A stretch of DNA of 43,096 nucleotides from Flavobacteriales bacterium (lineage in GTDB: Bacteria; Bacteroidota; Bacteroidia; Flavobacteriales_E; Vicingaceae): assembly GCA_020853105.1 (NCBI GenBank), contig JADYZM010000087.1, positions 1-43,096 of the forward strand, given 5' to 3'. The position numbers and the translations under genes were made by a program. Under the pieces are notes generated by a model. That model did not search any database. It worked only from the letters and a program-made list of their open reading frames with translations, and had not been told where the DNA came from. Shown in pieces: positions 33,127 through 41,338 of this stretch (the first letter of the stretch is position 1; every line of letters starts with the position of its first letter).

Positions 33127-35502
33127 TTGAGTAGAATATTAACCATATTATTTCTGTTGAACTTTGGCTTTCTATATGCTCAAAAACCTGAAGATAATAT
33201 CAATTTTAAGAAGTTTAATGTTCAGTTTCTTGAACAGTTGATAGAAAAAAAAGTCAATGATTTACGTAAATCTAAAGATTTACAGGCGATGAAACCCGAT
33301 AAGGTTTTAAAATTAGCTGCCGAAGATCAATCGGTGCATATCTTAAAATTCGGAAAAGTTGAACACGAACAGCCCAACAAAAAGAAAGTAACTCCTTTTG
33401 ACAGAGTTCTATTTTATGATGGATTACACAGTGAAGTGGGAGAAAATTGTATTCAATCGTATTTAGGTTCAAAAGTTAAAATGCCTGGAACAAATACCCG
33501 GTTAACAATTAAATCATACAAAGATGTTGCTGAAGCTTTTGTATCTGCTTGGGCAGGAGCAAAAGAAAGCCCAAGTGTTCTATTTAACAAAAGCTACTAC
33601 AATATTGGAACTTCAATAGTTTTTGATGCAAAATCCAAAAAAATAATTGGAACACAAGTTTATGGATCCGAGCCTTTTATTATGCCTGAAGGGGTAAAAC
33701 AAATCAAAGACGACTATAAAATAGAACCCTATAACAAAGAGAAGTGCCTTGAAATAGAAAAAAACTTTCCCTATTTACCCGAATTACTTTCTGATAACAT
33801 TGACTATAAAAACGGACAACTTTATTTTTATTTTCACGATTTAGAATTGCTTAAAAATGTACTATCGTCAAATAACGATGCAATAGCTATTGATATTATT
33901 TCAAAAAGTCAGTTTTCTTGCGAAACAGGAAATAGAATATATCCTTCAAAAATACATACCGGCGTTTTGTTGCCACCCATAAACAAAAACTATATTTTTA
34001 GCAAAAACGAGCTGAAAGACCAAGGTCAAGTTGAAGTTTCGTTGGGACCAATTCCAAGTTATGTGGATACAAACAACATGGAGTTTACCCTTTTAATTAT
34101 AAAGTCAAACTGCCTATGTCAAACTATTGTGTATAACAGCTTGGCTGGAGACAACCTAAAAACCCTTGATTTGAATTTGGTAATGGATACTATGTCGGTA
34201 AGCAACAAAGCAGATTCCATAATTACAAAACTAAGTTTTACAATTCCCTTTCAAAAAGGGAAGTACGACTACAAAATGGAAGATATAGAACCATTTCTTG
34301 ACTCCATAAGTTTAAACCGATATAACTTAAAAAGTATTGATATTGTTGCTTATTCATCGTTAGAAGGTAATGAAGCAGAAAATAAAAGACTTCAAGAAAG
34401 AAGAGCTCAAAGTATTTTAAAAGCAATAAAAAATTACAAATTCCAAGAAGTTCCAACAACAATAAAAACAGAAGAGAATTTGCAAGGTTTCTTTGAGTCG
34501 ATAAAAGGCTCACCTTATGAAAAAGAATTTACCGGACTAACCAAAGAAGCTATACTGAAAATTGTAAATTCAGATACGTTAAACTATAACATTGAACCCT
34601 ATTTGGAAGACCAACGAAAAGCTGTAATTACAATGGTTGTCGAACGAATTTATATGGATTCAACCCAATCTAAAGAATATCCTGAAAAATTTAAAAACGC
34701 TTTGAAAACTAAAGATTATGCAAAGGCAAGAAATTACCAATCCTTGATGTATAAAGCTGTTCAAGAAAAAAATGTTAGAGAGACTGAGGTGCTTAAAATT
34801 AGCATTCCTCACTTTAAGGAAACTAGCGGAATGAACAACAATCAGATTGCTTTTCGTTGGTTCCACACTTCAATTAATGATAGTTTGAATAAACTACTTT
34901 TTAAAGAAATTCAGATATTACTGAACATAGAACCACTAAACCCATACTTAAACTATAATAAAACAGCTCTTCAATTAATGATTTGGGCTGAGGATTTATC
35001 AAAAGAGTCGGATTTGAAGCAACTTTTAAAAGACATAAAATCACTTTATGGAACCGATATTGAGCCTTATCGAGTTCATCAACTTCTGTTGAACTATCAT
35101 TTGATTTCTGCAGAATATTTTTATGAAACTAAAAAGTTTAAGGAAAGAGATAAAGCATTGATAGAAGTAAAAAAACTTCTTCTTCAATCACAATTAAACA
35201 AAGAACAAATAGAAAAAATTTGTGATTATTTTATTTTCCAAATGCGAATAAGTTGGGCTGTAGAACTCATGAAACCACTTATTGATAAAAACGATTACGA
35301 CGAAGATTTTTTATTTACATATTTGACAATTGCCATATACGATACAAAACTAGTTCCAGAAGTTGAATACATTAAATTGTTGGAAAAAGCCTCCAAAATG
35401 AATAAAGAACGATTTTGCAAACTTTTTGGCTATCCTAACATGAGTTTTCAATTGCTAAAAAATTATTCCATCAAACAGGTTTATTGCGGAACTTGCAATT
35501 AA
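33127..35502 (+). CDS. Secreted CAP-domain protein with OmpA-like segment
   Basis: This 791-residue protein begins at TTG (no in-frame ATG precedes the signal peptide) and has a signal peptide (about 1-18, ending FLYAQ). Residues about 33-182 resemble a CAP/SCP domain: an early LKLAAEDQSVHIL helix, then FDRVLFYDGLHSEVGENC, AFVSAWAGAKESPSVLFNKSYYNIGTSI in pieces, and IIGTQVYG. A middle region (about 183-365) has no family I recognise. Residues about 366-440 look like an OmpA-type peptidoglycan-binding fold (IDIVAYSSLEGN then RLQERRAQSILKAI). The C-terminal 350 residues are helical and TPR-like in feel. It has no T9SS sorting domain. A periplasmic or outer-membrane-facing role is likely; no function can be given. 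Confidence 0.72.
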   Translation: MSRILTILFLLNFGFLYAQKPEDNINFKKFNVQFLEQLIEKKVNDLRKSKDLQAMKPDKVLKLAAEDQSVHILKFGKVEHEQPNKKKVTPFDRVLFYDGLHSEVGENCIQSYLGSKVKMPGTNTRLTIKSYKDVAEAFVSAWAGAKESPSVLFNKSYYNIGTSIVFDAKSKKIIGTQVYGSEPFIMPEGVKQIKDDYKIEPYNKEKCLEIEKNFPYLPELLSDNIDYKNGQLYFYFHDLELLKNVLSSNNDAIAIDIISKSQFSCETGNRIYPSKIHTGVLLPPINKNYIFSKNELKDQGQVEVSLGPIPSYVDTNNMEFTLLIIKSNCLCQTIVYNSLAGDNLKTLDLNLVMDTMSVSNKADSIITKLSFTIPFQKGKYDYKMEDIEPFLDSISLNRYNLKSIDIVAYSSLEGNEAENKRLQERRAQSILKAIKNYKFQEVPTTIKTEENLQGFFESIKGSPYEKEFTGLTKEAILKIVNSDTLNYNIEPYLEDQRKAVITMVVERIYMDSTQSKEYPEKFKNALKTKDYAKARNYQSLMYKAVQEKNVRETEVLKISIPHFKETSGMNNNQIAFRWFHTSINDSLNKLLFKEIQILLNIEPLNPYLNYNKTALQLMIWAEDLSKESDLKQLLKDIKSLYGTDIEPYRVHQLLLNYHLISAEYFYETKKFKERDKALIEVKKLLLQSQLNKEQIEKICDYFIFQMRISWAVELMKPLIDKNDYDEDFLFTYLTIAIYDTKLVPEVEYIKLLEKASKMNKERFCKLFGYPNMSFQLLKNYSIKQVYCGTCN

Positions 35503-35509
35503 TAAACAC

Positions 35510-36775
35510 ATGCAATCTAACAATAAAAAGATAATCAAAGCATGGACTTTTTACGACTGGGCAAATTCGGTTTACCCACTAGTTATAACTACTGCCATCT
35601 TCCCGATTTTCTTTGAAAAAGTTGTTCCAGAAAAAATTACTTTTTTTAACTCAGAATTTATAAATACCGAGCTGTATTCATACATCATCTCGCTATCTTT
35701 TATTGTTGTGGCTATACTCTCTCCACTTTTGTCAGGAATAGCAGATTTTAAAGGTAACAAAAAGTTTTTCCTACAATTTTTCTGTTATTTAGGTTCATTT
35801 GCTTGTGTTTCTTTGTTCTTTTTTTCACCCAACTATATCGAGCTGAGTATGTTAATGATTTTCCTTGCAAGTGTCGGATTTTGGGGTAGTTTGGTTTTTT
35901 ATAACTCGTATCTGCCGGAAATTGCTACACCTGAAAACCATGATAGAATTAGTGCTTCCGGTTTTGCAAAAGGTTATATTGGCAGCTCAATTCTATTGAT
36001 AATTTGTTTGATACTTATTCAAGTATTTGGTGTTGATGCTAGATATTCATTTGTTTTAACAGGATTATGGTGGGCAGGATTTAGTCAGTTTACATATAAA
36101 CATTTACCCAAGAACACTCCATTAAATCATTCAACAAAAAATAGTTGGTCAGGAGGGTTTAAAGAGTTGAATAAAGTTTGGAATCAACTTAAAGAATTAA
36201 AACAAGTAAGACGATTTTTATTTGCATTTTTTGTATATAGCATGGGGGTTCAGACAGTAATGATAATGGCAATTTTTTTTGGAACCAAAGAAATTGAGTG
36301 GGTTGACGAAACTCAAAAAACTACCGGATTAATTGTGAGCGTTCTCATTATTCAATTTATTGCAGTTCCGGGTGCGTTTTTCATGTCTTTTTTATCTAAA
36401 AAAATTGGAAATATAAATGCATTGATTTTGAATGTTTTGGTATGGATAGGAATATGTTTGGGTGCATTTTTTATTGTGAAAACACCGTTCCATTTTTATA
36501 GTATTGCGGCTGTTGTTGGTTTTGTGATGGGTGGAGTTCAGGCTCTTTCTCGCTCAACATACTCAAAAATGTTACCCAAAACCCGCGATAATACTTCATT
36601 TTTTAGTTTTTATGACACAACTGAAAAAATAGGAATTGTAGTTGGCACTTTTGTTTTTGGCTATATTGAAGGTTTTACAGGAGATTTAAGGCAATCGATA
36701 CTTGGTTTGATTTTCTTTTTTATAGCAGGATTTTTGTTGTTACTTACTGTACCTAAAAAGGAAACGACACATTAA
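35510..36775 (+). CDS. MFS transporter, UMF1/Atg22-like
   Basis: This 421-residue protein has about 12 membrane helices and the UMF1/Atg22-like opening KAWTFYDWANSVYPLVITTAIFP, then LSPLLSGIADFKGNKKFFL between helices 2 and 3. GVQALSRSTYSKMLPKTRDNTSFF marks the loop between helices 10 and 11. Relatives in eukaryotes export amino acids from vacuoles; the substrate of bacterial members is mostly unknown. The gene starts 7 bases after the CAP-protein stop codon, so the two may be cotranscribed. Confidence 0.86.
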   Translation: MQSNNKKIIKAWTFYDWANSVYPLVITTAIFPIFFEKVVPEKITFFNSEFINTELYSYIISLSFIVVAILSPLLSGIADFKGNKKFFLQFFCYLGSFACVSLFFFSPNYIELSMLMIFLASVGFWGSLVFYNSYLPEIATPENHDRISASGFAKGYIGSSILLIICLILIQVFGVDARYSFVLTGLWWAGFSQFTYKHLPKNTPLNHSTKNSWSGGFKELNKVWNQLKELKQVRRFLFAFFVYSMGVQTVMIMAIFFGTKEIEWVDETQKTTGLIVSVLIIQFIAVPGAFFMSFLSKKIGNINALILNVLVWIGICLGAFFIVKTPFHFYSIAAVVGFVMGGVQALSRSTYSKMLPKTRDNTSFFSFYDTTEKIGIVVGTFVFGYIEGFTGDLRQSILGLIFFFIAGFLLLLTVPKKETTH

Positions 36776-36783
36776 TTATTTAC

Positions 36784-36791
36784 TAACTTCG
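36784..36791 (+). promoter_or_regulatory. Possible -7 element of lhgO
   Basis: TAACTTCG is one base off TAnnTTTG and lies 18 bases before the GTG start of lhgO. The deviation and the lack of a clear -33 box make this tentative. Confidence 0.3.
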
Positions 36792-36809
36792 CAATCAAAA
36801 ATTAGAGTA

Positions 36810-38033
36810 GTGGAAAATCAAAAAATATACGATATTACTGTTGTTGGAGGAGGTATAGTCGGTGTGGCAACAGCTTATAAAATACAGTTGAAATATCCTC
36901 AGTTAAAAATCATTGTAATTGAAAAAGAACAACATTTAGCAAATCACCAAACAGGTAATAATTCAGGAGTAATTCATTCGGGATTGTATTACAAACCAGG
37001 TTCTAAAAAAGCTATAACTTGTGTAGATGGAAGAAAACAACTCGTAAAATTTGCTCAGGAACATAACATAAAACACGTTGTGTGTGGGAAGGTAGTTGTA
37101 GCAGTTGATGAAAGCGAATTGCCTTTTATGAATAAAATTTTTGAAAACGGAGTAGCTAACAACACAGAAGGTATTGAAAAAATTGATGCAAAGCGTTTAA
37201 AAGAAATTGAGCCTTTTGTAGAGGGGATTGCCGGTATTTGGGTTCCTTGTACGGGAATTATAGATTATAGAGCAACTACCGAAAAATTTGCCGAATTGGT
37301 AGTAAACATTCAGCCACAGAGCAAGATTGTGTTGGGCGAAGAAGTTAAAGAATATGTACATCAAGAAAATGAAACAACCGTAATTACTTCTAAAAATAGC
37401 TACAAAACTCGATACATGATTTTTTGTGGAGGTTTGCAAGCAGATAGATTAGCAAAAAAAGATGGAGTTAAATTAAAAGAACGAGTAGTTGGTTTTAGAG
37501 GCGATTATTACGATTTAACAGAGGAAGCCAAACATAAAGTAAAAAACCTTATTTATCCTGTTCCAAATCCTGATTTTCCGTTTTTGGGAGTTCATTTTAC
37601 ACGAATGACTACAGGCGACATTGAGTGTGGACCCAATGCAGTATTTACTTTTAAACGCGAGGGCTACGGAAAAACCGATTTTGATTTGAAAGACACCATT
37701 GATGCTTTAACTTATAAAGGAACTTGGAAATTGTTTCTGAGTAATATCAGTTTTGGAATTAACGAGTACCGTAGAGCTTTCTCAAAACGATTGTTTTTAA
37801 AAACTCTTCAACGCATGATTCCATCATTAACCATGGAGGATATTAAACCCGGACGGGCAGGAGTAAGAGCTATGTTGCTTGCCGAAGATGGTGATACCAG
37901 AGATGATTTTAGGATTGAATACCAAGGAAAAAGTATTCACGTACTCAACGCACCATCACCTGCAGCAACAGCTTGCCTAGCTATTGGTGATGCAATATGC
38001 GAAATGGCTTCAACACATTTTAACTTGGGATAG
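36810..38033 (+). CDS. lhgO: L-2-hydroxyglutarate oxidase/dehydrogenase LhgO
   Basis: This 407-residue FAD enzyme, starting at GTG, oxidises L-2-hydroxyglutarate to 2-oxoglutarate. The FAD-binding motif G13-G-G-I-V-G18 lies in ITVVGGGIVGVATAY, followed by E-K in VIEKE at the end of the second strand. The family patterns NSGVIHSGLYYKPGSKKA, CTGIIDYRATTEKFAELV and, near the end, PGRAGVRAM with NAPSPAATACLAIG are present. It repairs a toxic by-product of malate dehydrogenase-type enzymes, and mdh is in this window but not nearby. The YgjV-like gene starts two bases after the stop. Confidence 0.93.
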   Translation: MENQKIYDITVVGGGIVGVATAYKIQLKYPQLKIIVIEKEQHLANHQTGNNSGVIHSGLYYKPGSKKAITCVDGRKQLVKFAQEHNIKHVVCGKVVVAVDESELPFMNKIFENGVANNTEGIEKIDAKRLKEIEPFVEGIAGIWVPCTGIIDYRATTEKFAELVVNIQPQSKIVLGEEVKEYVHQENETTVITSKNSYKTRYMIFCGGLQADRLAKKDGVKLKERVVGFRGDYYDLTEEAKHKVKNLIYPVPNPDFPFLGVHFTRMTTGDIECGPNAVFTFKREGYGKTDFDLKDTIDALTYKGTWKLFLSNISFGINEYRRAFSKRLFLKTLQRMIPSLTMEDIKPGRAGVRAMLLAEDGDTRDDFRIEYQGKSIHVLNAPSPAATACLAIGDAICEMASTHFNLG

Positions 38034-38035
38034 TT

Positions 38036-38254
38036 ATGGCGGATATTATTGGGTATATTGGCTCTGCTGTTGTTCTATTATCTTTTTTAATGAAAGATAT
38101 TGTTAAGCTAAGGGTTTTAAATACAATAGGGTGTTTAATCTTTGTTGTATATGGCGTACTACTAAATTTTTCAGTTCCTATAATACTTACAAACTCAGTA
38201 ATAGTACTGATAAATGTTTTCTTTTTAATGAAAAGAAAAGAGAATAAAAGTTAA
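38036..38254 (+). CDS. Small YgjV-like membrane protein
   Basis: This 72-residue protein is nearly all hydrophobic, with two or three helices (about 4-18, 24-44, 48-66). The openings IGYIGSAVVLLSFLMKD and LRVLNTIGCLIFVVYGVLL match the small membrane proteins related to E. coli YgjV. Function is unknown. It follows lhgO by two bases, so it is very likely cotranslated with it. Its stop codon shares bases with the stop of the convergent gene. Confidence 0.72.
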   Translation: MADIIGYIGSAVVLLSFLMKDIVKLRVLNTIGCLIFVVYGVLLNFSVPIILTNSVIVLINVFFLMKRKENKS

Positions 38255-38793
38255 TTTGCAATTTGGTATTTTTCTTTGAAAGCAGACCAATTCCACAAGA
38301 AATTTTCCATTATCTCATCCATTCTTTTTAAGAACATCGGATTAGGGCTTTTCATTGCTTTGAAGTATTCGTCCTGCATATCGTTAAGGTTGTATTTTCC
38401 AAAAACTGCTTTGCCAATTCCATAAAGAGTGTTTTTAGATGGCTGGTTCACTTTTTCAATATAATTTTGATAATCTTTGATGACTTTTTTTAGTGTTTCG
38501 TCATTAACCCCAAAAACTCGAGCAAGTTCTAAATAAATCAGTTGTAGTAATCTTTCTTCTTGATTGTTATTAAAATGCTCCGGTAAATACATAAGGTTGG
38601 CAGCAATTATTATTAATAAAAATTTCTCTGAATTTGTTTCCGACACATTAGGAGAAATTATAAACTCCGGAGATTCATTTATTAAACCTGCTACTTCTGG
38701 GAATCCATTTTCAACAGTATCCAACAAATTGTTTATAAAAATATTAACAGCTACATCTTCTTTAATTTTTTTCTTACCGAATAGTGTAAACAT
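38251..38793 (-). CDS. Uncharacterised protein
   Basis: I do not recognise a family in this 180-residue protein. It has no signal peptide or membrane helix, is rich in Leu, Asn, Lys and Glu, and looks mainly helical. A short basic start (FGKKKIKED) is followed by a hydrophobic helix LLIIIAANLMYLPEH (about 69-83) that resembles a buried core helix. The last part has Trp residues (FLWNWSAFKEKY) that may pack the fold. A promoter-like TAAATTTG lies 26 bases before its ATG. Its stop overlaps the YgjV-like stop. Confidence 0.65.
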   Translation of the reverse strand: MFTLFGKKKIKEDVAVNIFINNLLDTVENGFPEVAGLINESPEFIISPNVSETNSEKFLLIIIAANLMYLPEHFNNNQEERLLQLIYLELARVFGVNDETLKKVIKDYQNYIEKVNQPSKNTLYGIGKAVFGKYNLNDMQDEYFKAMKSPNPMFLKRMDEIMENFLWNWSAFKEKYQIAN

Positions 38794-38819
38794 AACGACT
38801 ATAATTTGTTTGGTTTATA

Positions 38820-38827
38820 CAAATTTA
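38820..38827 (-). promoter_or_regulatory. Putative -7 element of the uncharacterised gene
   Basis: On the minus strand this reads TAAATTTG, a match to TAnnTTTG, 26 bases before the ATG at 38793. Confidence 0.4.
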
Positions 38828-38886
38828 TAACATACATCAAATTTTGATAACAGGTAATGAATAGCTTATCAACAAAGTTATTAACT

Positions 38887-38918
38887 AAAAAAGCCTAGAA
38901 TTTTTCTAGGCTTTTTTT
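38887..38918 (-). terminator. Intrinsic terminator of the DUF4177-like gene
   Basis: A 14-bp stem (38887-38900 with 38904-38917, core gcctag/ctaggc) is followed, on the minus strand, by a T-run. It lies 20 bases past the stop of the gene ending at 38938. Confidence 0.85.
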
Positions 38919-38937
38919 ATTGAGAATATTATTATAG

Positions 38938-39381
38938 TTATTTTCTGAATATATAACGTGTTATAAATACACCGTTCCCATCATCTTTTCCGGCATCACT
39001 TTCAACGCCACTAACAACAGTAAATAATTCCCAACCTTCTTGAGACATCGTGTTGAGAACTGATGTTATCATAGCATCATTTGAAGCTATATTTTGAAAA
39101 TTAATTCCAACCATACTGAAAAAGTTAAGTATTTTGGTTTCATTCATTGCATCAATTTTTGCATCACTTCTTTTAACATCTTCCTGTTTGCTGTCTTTAC
39201 CATTAACTCTTTGTGTTGTAAATTGATTAGCATCAATGGTTTGGGTGCTTTCAATAATTCTTGAACGCCCAAGTCCACCAGGAACAATAGACTCAATAGT
39301 TGTTATGATTTTGTATTTTTTTTGTGCAGCTGCTTCAAAGCATAGAGTAACAAGCAACAGTGAAATTAATAATTGTTTCAT
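38938..39381 (-). CDS. Secreted protein with DUF4177-like C-terminal pattern
   Basis: This 147-residue protein has a signal peptide (about 1-19, ending EAAAQ) and a C-terminal segment LNTMSQEGWELFTVVSG (about 108-124). The pattern resembles small proteins labelled DUF4177, where a Leu-Asn...Gly-Trp-Glu-Leu motif closes the fold. The middle is charged and rich in Asp, Lys and Gln. A periplasmic site is likely; no function is known to me. It lies 19 bases downstream of the aminotransferase stop and ends at a strong terminator. Confidence 0.62.
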   Translation of the reverse strand: MKQLLISLLLVTLCFEAAAQKKYKIITTIESIVPGGLGRSRIIESTQTIDANQFTTQRVNGKDSKQEDVKRSDAKIDAMNETKILNFFSMVGINFQNIASNDAMITSVLNTMSQEGWELFTVVSGVESDAGKDDGNGVFITRYIFRK

Positions 39382-39400
39382 GGTATTTGATTTTAAATGG

Positions 39401-40624
39401 TTACAATTTCATCTCGGCTTTTTTTTGAATTGTTGAGCCTTGGTACACTTCTAACGCTTTTTTTAAGCAAACCAAAGCTTCTTTCAAAGCTTCTTGGTTT
39501 AACACGTAGGCTACTCGAACTTCTTTTGTTCCTAAGCCTTTTGTGGCATAAAAACCTGCTGCTGGAGCAAGCATTACTGTTTGGTTGTTGTATTCAAACT
39601 CTTCGAGCAACCATTGACAAAATTTATCAGCATCGTCAACAGGAAGTTCAGCAACTGCATAAAAAGCACCACCAGGCGTTGGACATTTTACTCCTTCAAT
39701 AGCATTAAGCCCTTCTACAATAATATTTCTGCGTTGAATATATTCTTTAACAACATTTTCAAAATAACTTGTTGGGGTTTTCAATGCAGCTTCACCTGCA
39801 ATTTGACCAAAAGTGGGCGGGCTGAGTCTGGCTTGAGCATATTTCATCGCTGTTGCAACAACTTGTTTATTTTTACATACAAATGCACCAATTCTTGCCC
39901 CACACATGCTGTATCTTTTAGAAATAGAGTCAATAACAATTGCATTTTCTTCAATACCTTCCAAATTAAAAATGGAATAGTGTTTTTTTCCATCGTAACA
40001 AAATTCACGATAAACCTCGTCTGCAATCAAAAATAAATTGTGTTTTAAAACTATATTTTTTAGAATTTCTAATTCTTCCTTTGAATATAGATATCCGGTT
40101 GGGTTTCCAGGATTACAAATTAAAATGGCTTTAGTTTTTGGAGTTATCAGCTTTTCAAATTCCGAAATTTCAGGCAAACCAAAACCGGTTTCTATTGATG
40201 AGGTTACAGGAATCACATTAACACCTGATGTTGTTGCAAAGCCGTTATAGTTAGCGTAGAATGGTTCAGGGATAATTACTTCGTCTCCTTCATTCAAACA
40301 AGTGTTGAATGCAAATAACAATGCCTCAGAACCACCTGTAGTGATGATTATATCGTTGTGAGTAATATTTAAGTCCAGCTTGTTGTAATATTCAGAAAGC
40401 CCTTTTCTATAACTTTCATTTCCTGCAGAATGGCTGTATTCAACAACGTTAAAATCTATATTTTTGATCGCTTTTAAGGCAACTTCTGGAGTTTCTATAT
40501 CGGGTTGACCAATATTCAAATGAAAGACTTTTCTTCCTTTCTTTTTGGCTGCTTCAGCATAAGGAACTAATTTTCTAATTGGTGATTCAGGCATTTTGTT
40601 GCCTCTGTTTGAAATAAACGGCAT
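39401..40624 (-). CDS. Class I/II PLP-dependent aminotransferase (aspartate aminotransferase-like)
   Basis: This 407-residue enzyme has the fold-type I residues: N174 and P175 in NPGNPTG, D202 and Y205 in IADEVYREF, and the PLP lysine K236 in IDSISKRYSMCGARIG. The start MPFISNRGNKMPESPIRKLVPYA matches the usual start of the Bacteroidota group, so I keep the upstream Met rather than the one ten residues later. It should transfer the amino group between an amino acid and 2-oxoglutarate; the preferred substrate is unclear. A good -7 box lies upstream. Confidence 0.88.
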   Translation of the reverse strand: MPFISNRGNKMPESPIRKLVPYAEAAKKKGRKVFHLNIGQPDIETPEVALKAIKNIDFNVVEYSHSAGNESYRKGLSEYYNKLDLNITHNDIIITTGGSEALLFAFNTCLNEGDEVIIPEPFYANYNGFATTSGVNVIPVTSSIETGFGLPEISEFEKLITPKTKAILICNPGNPTGYLYSKEELEILKNIVLKHNLFLIADEVYREFCYDGKKHYSIFNLEGIEENAIVIDSISKRYSMCGARIGAFVCKNKQVVATAMKYAQARLSPPTFGQIAGEAALKTPTSYFENVVKEYIQRRNIIVEGLNAIEGVKCPTPGGAFYAVAELPVDDADKFCQWLLEEFEYNNQTVMLAPAAGFYATKGLGTKEVRVAYVLNQEALKEALVCLKKALEVYQGSTIQKKAEMKL

Positions 40625-40651
40625 CTTAAATTCTTTTTTATGTTATAGAAC

Positions 40652-40659
40652 CAAAGGTA
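40652..40659 (-). promoter_or_regulatory. Putative -7 element of the aminotransferase gene
   Basis: On the minus strand this reads TACCTTTG, matching TAnnTTTG, 27 bases before the ATG at 40624. No clear -33 TTG at the standard distance. Confidence 0.5.
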
Positions 40660-40706
40660 CAAAGAAGTTTTAACTATTGAAACATTCAATCATAAGGAAT
40701 TACTAT

Positions 40707-40737
40707 AAAAAAAAACGAGCTGCAATTTGCAGCTCGT
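40707..40737 (-). terminator. Intrinsic terminator of the DUF1573 gene
   Basis: An 11-bp perfect stem (acgagctgcaa at 40715-40725 with ttgcagctcgt at 40727-40737) closes on one central base and is followed, on the minus strand, by nine T. It is 46 bases past the stop of the DUF1573 gene. Confidence 0.85.
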
Positions 40738-40783
40738 ATAAAATTGATTTAATAAAATACTAAATTAACCAATAACCAATTTT

Positions 40784-41242
40784 TTAATTTTTTTCTACAG
40801 GTCCTGAAGTAGTGTTCACAGGAGCTGTTTTAGGAGCAATTATTTCACCTTTGATTCTCAAAACTTTTGTTGCTTCAGCAGCATTAGACGTAACGGTTAC
40901 AGTTTTGTTAATTGCACCTAGTCTTTTTGTATCATATTTTACTCCGATAGAACCTGTTTTACCTGGTAAAATTGGTTCTTTTGACCATGTGGGCACAGTA
41001 CAACCACAACTTCCTGTTGCGTTTGAAATAATTAACGGTTCTTTTCCGGTGTTTTTAAACTTAAATTCTCTAACGCCGTCAGCACCTTGTTCAATGGTTC
41101 CATAATCAACAACGTCAGAATCAAATGTCATTACTGCAGCATTTGGGTTTGTGATAACTGCATTATCGGTTTTTGCATCTTGTGCTTTGGCACTGATAAG
41201 AGTCATTGTTGCAATTCCGAGTGTTAAAAATATTTTTTTCAT
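40784..41242 (-). CDS. DUF1573 domain secreted protein
   Basis: This 152-residue protein has a signal peptide (about 1-20, ending SAKAQ) and one DUF1573 domain (about 38-130), an Ig-like fold with the pattern DYGTIEQGADGVREFKFKN...CGCTVP...ILPGKTGSIGVKYDT. The CGC motif (about 88-90) is the hallmark of this family. The role is unknown; members are common secreted proteins in Bacteroidota. It has its own promoter-like box and a strong terminator, so it is probably a single-gene unit. Confidence 0.9.
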   Translation of the reverse strand: MKKIFLTLGIATMTLISAKAQDAKTDNAVITNPNAAVMTFDSDVVDYGTIEQGADGVREFKFKNTGKEPLIISNATGSCGCTVPTWSKEPILPGKTGSIGVKYDTKRLGAINKTVTVTSNAAEATKVLRIKGEIIAPKTAPVNTTSGPVEKN

Positions 41243-41268
41243 TGTAATAGTCTTTTTAAATTATGAAT

Positions 41269-41276
41269 CAAATTTA
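41269..41276 (-). promoter_or_regulatory. Putative -7 element of the DUF1573 gene
   Basis: On the minus strand this reads TAAATTTG, matching TAnnTTTG, 26 bases before the ATG at 41242. Confidence 0.45.
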
Positions 41277-41338
41277 GTTACTTAGTTTTTTTCTGTTAAC
41301 ACCATTAACACTTCTTTAACAAAATGTTTTTTTGAAGT

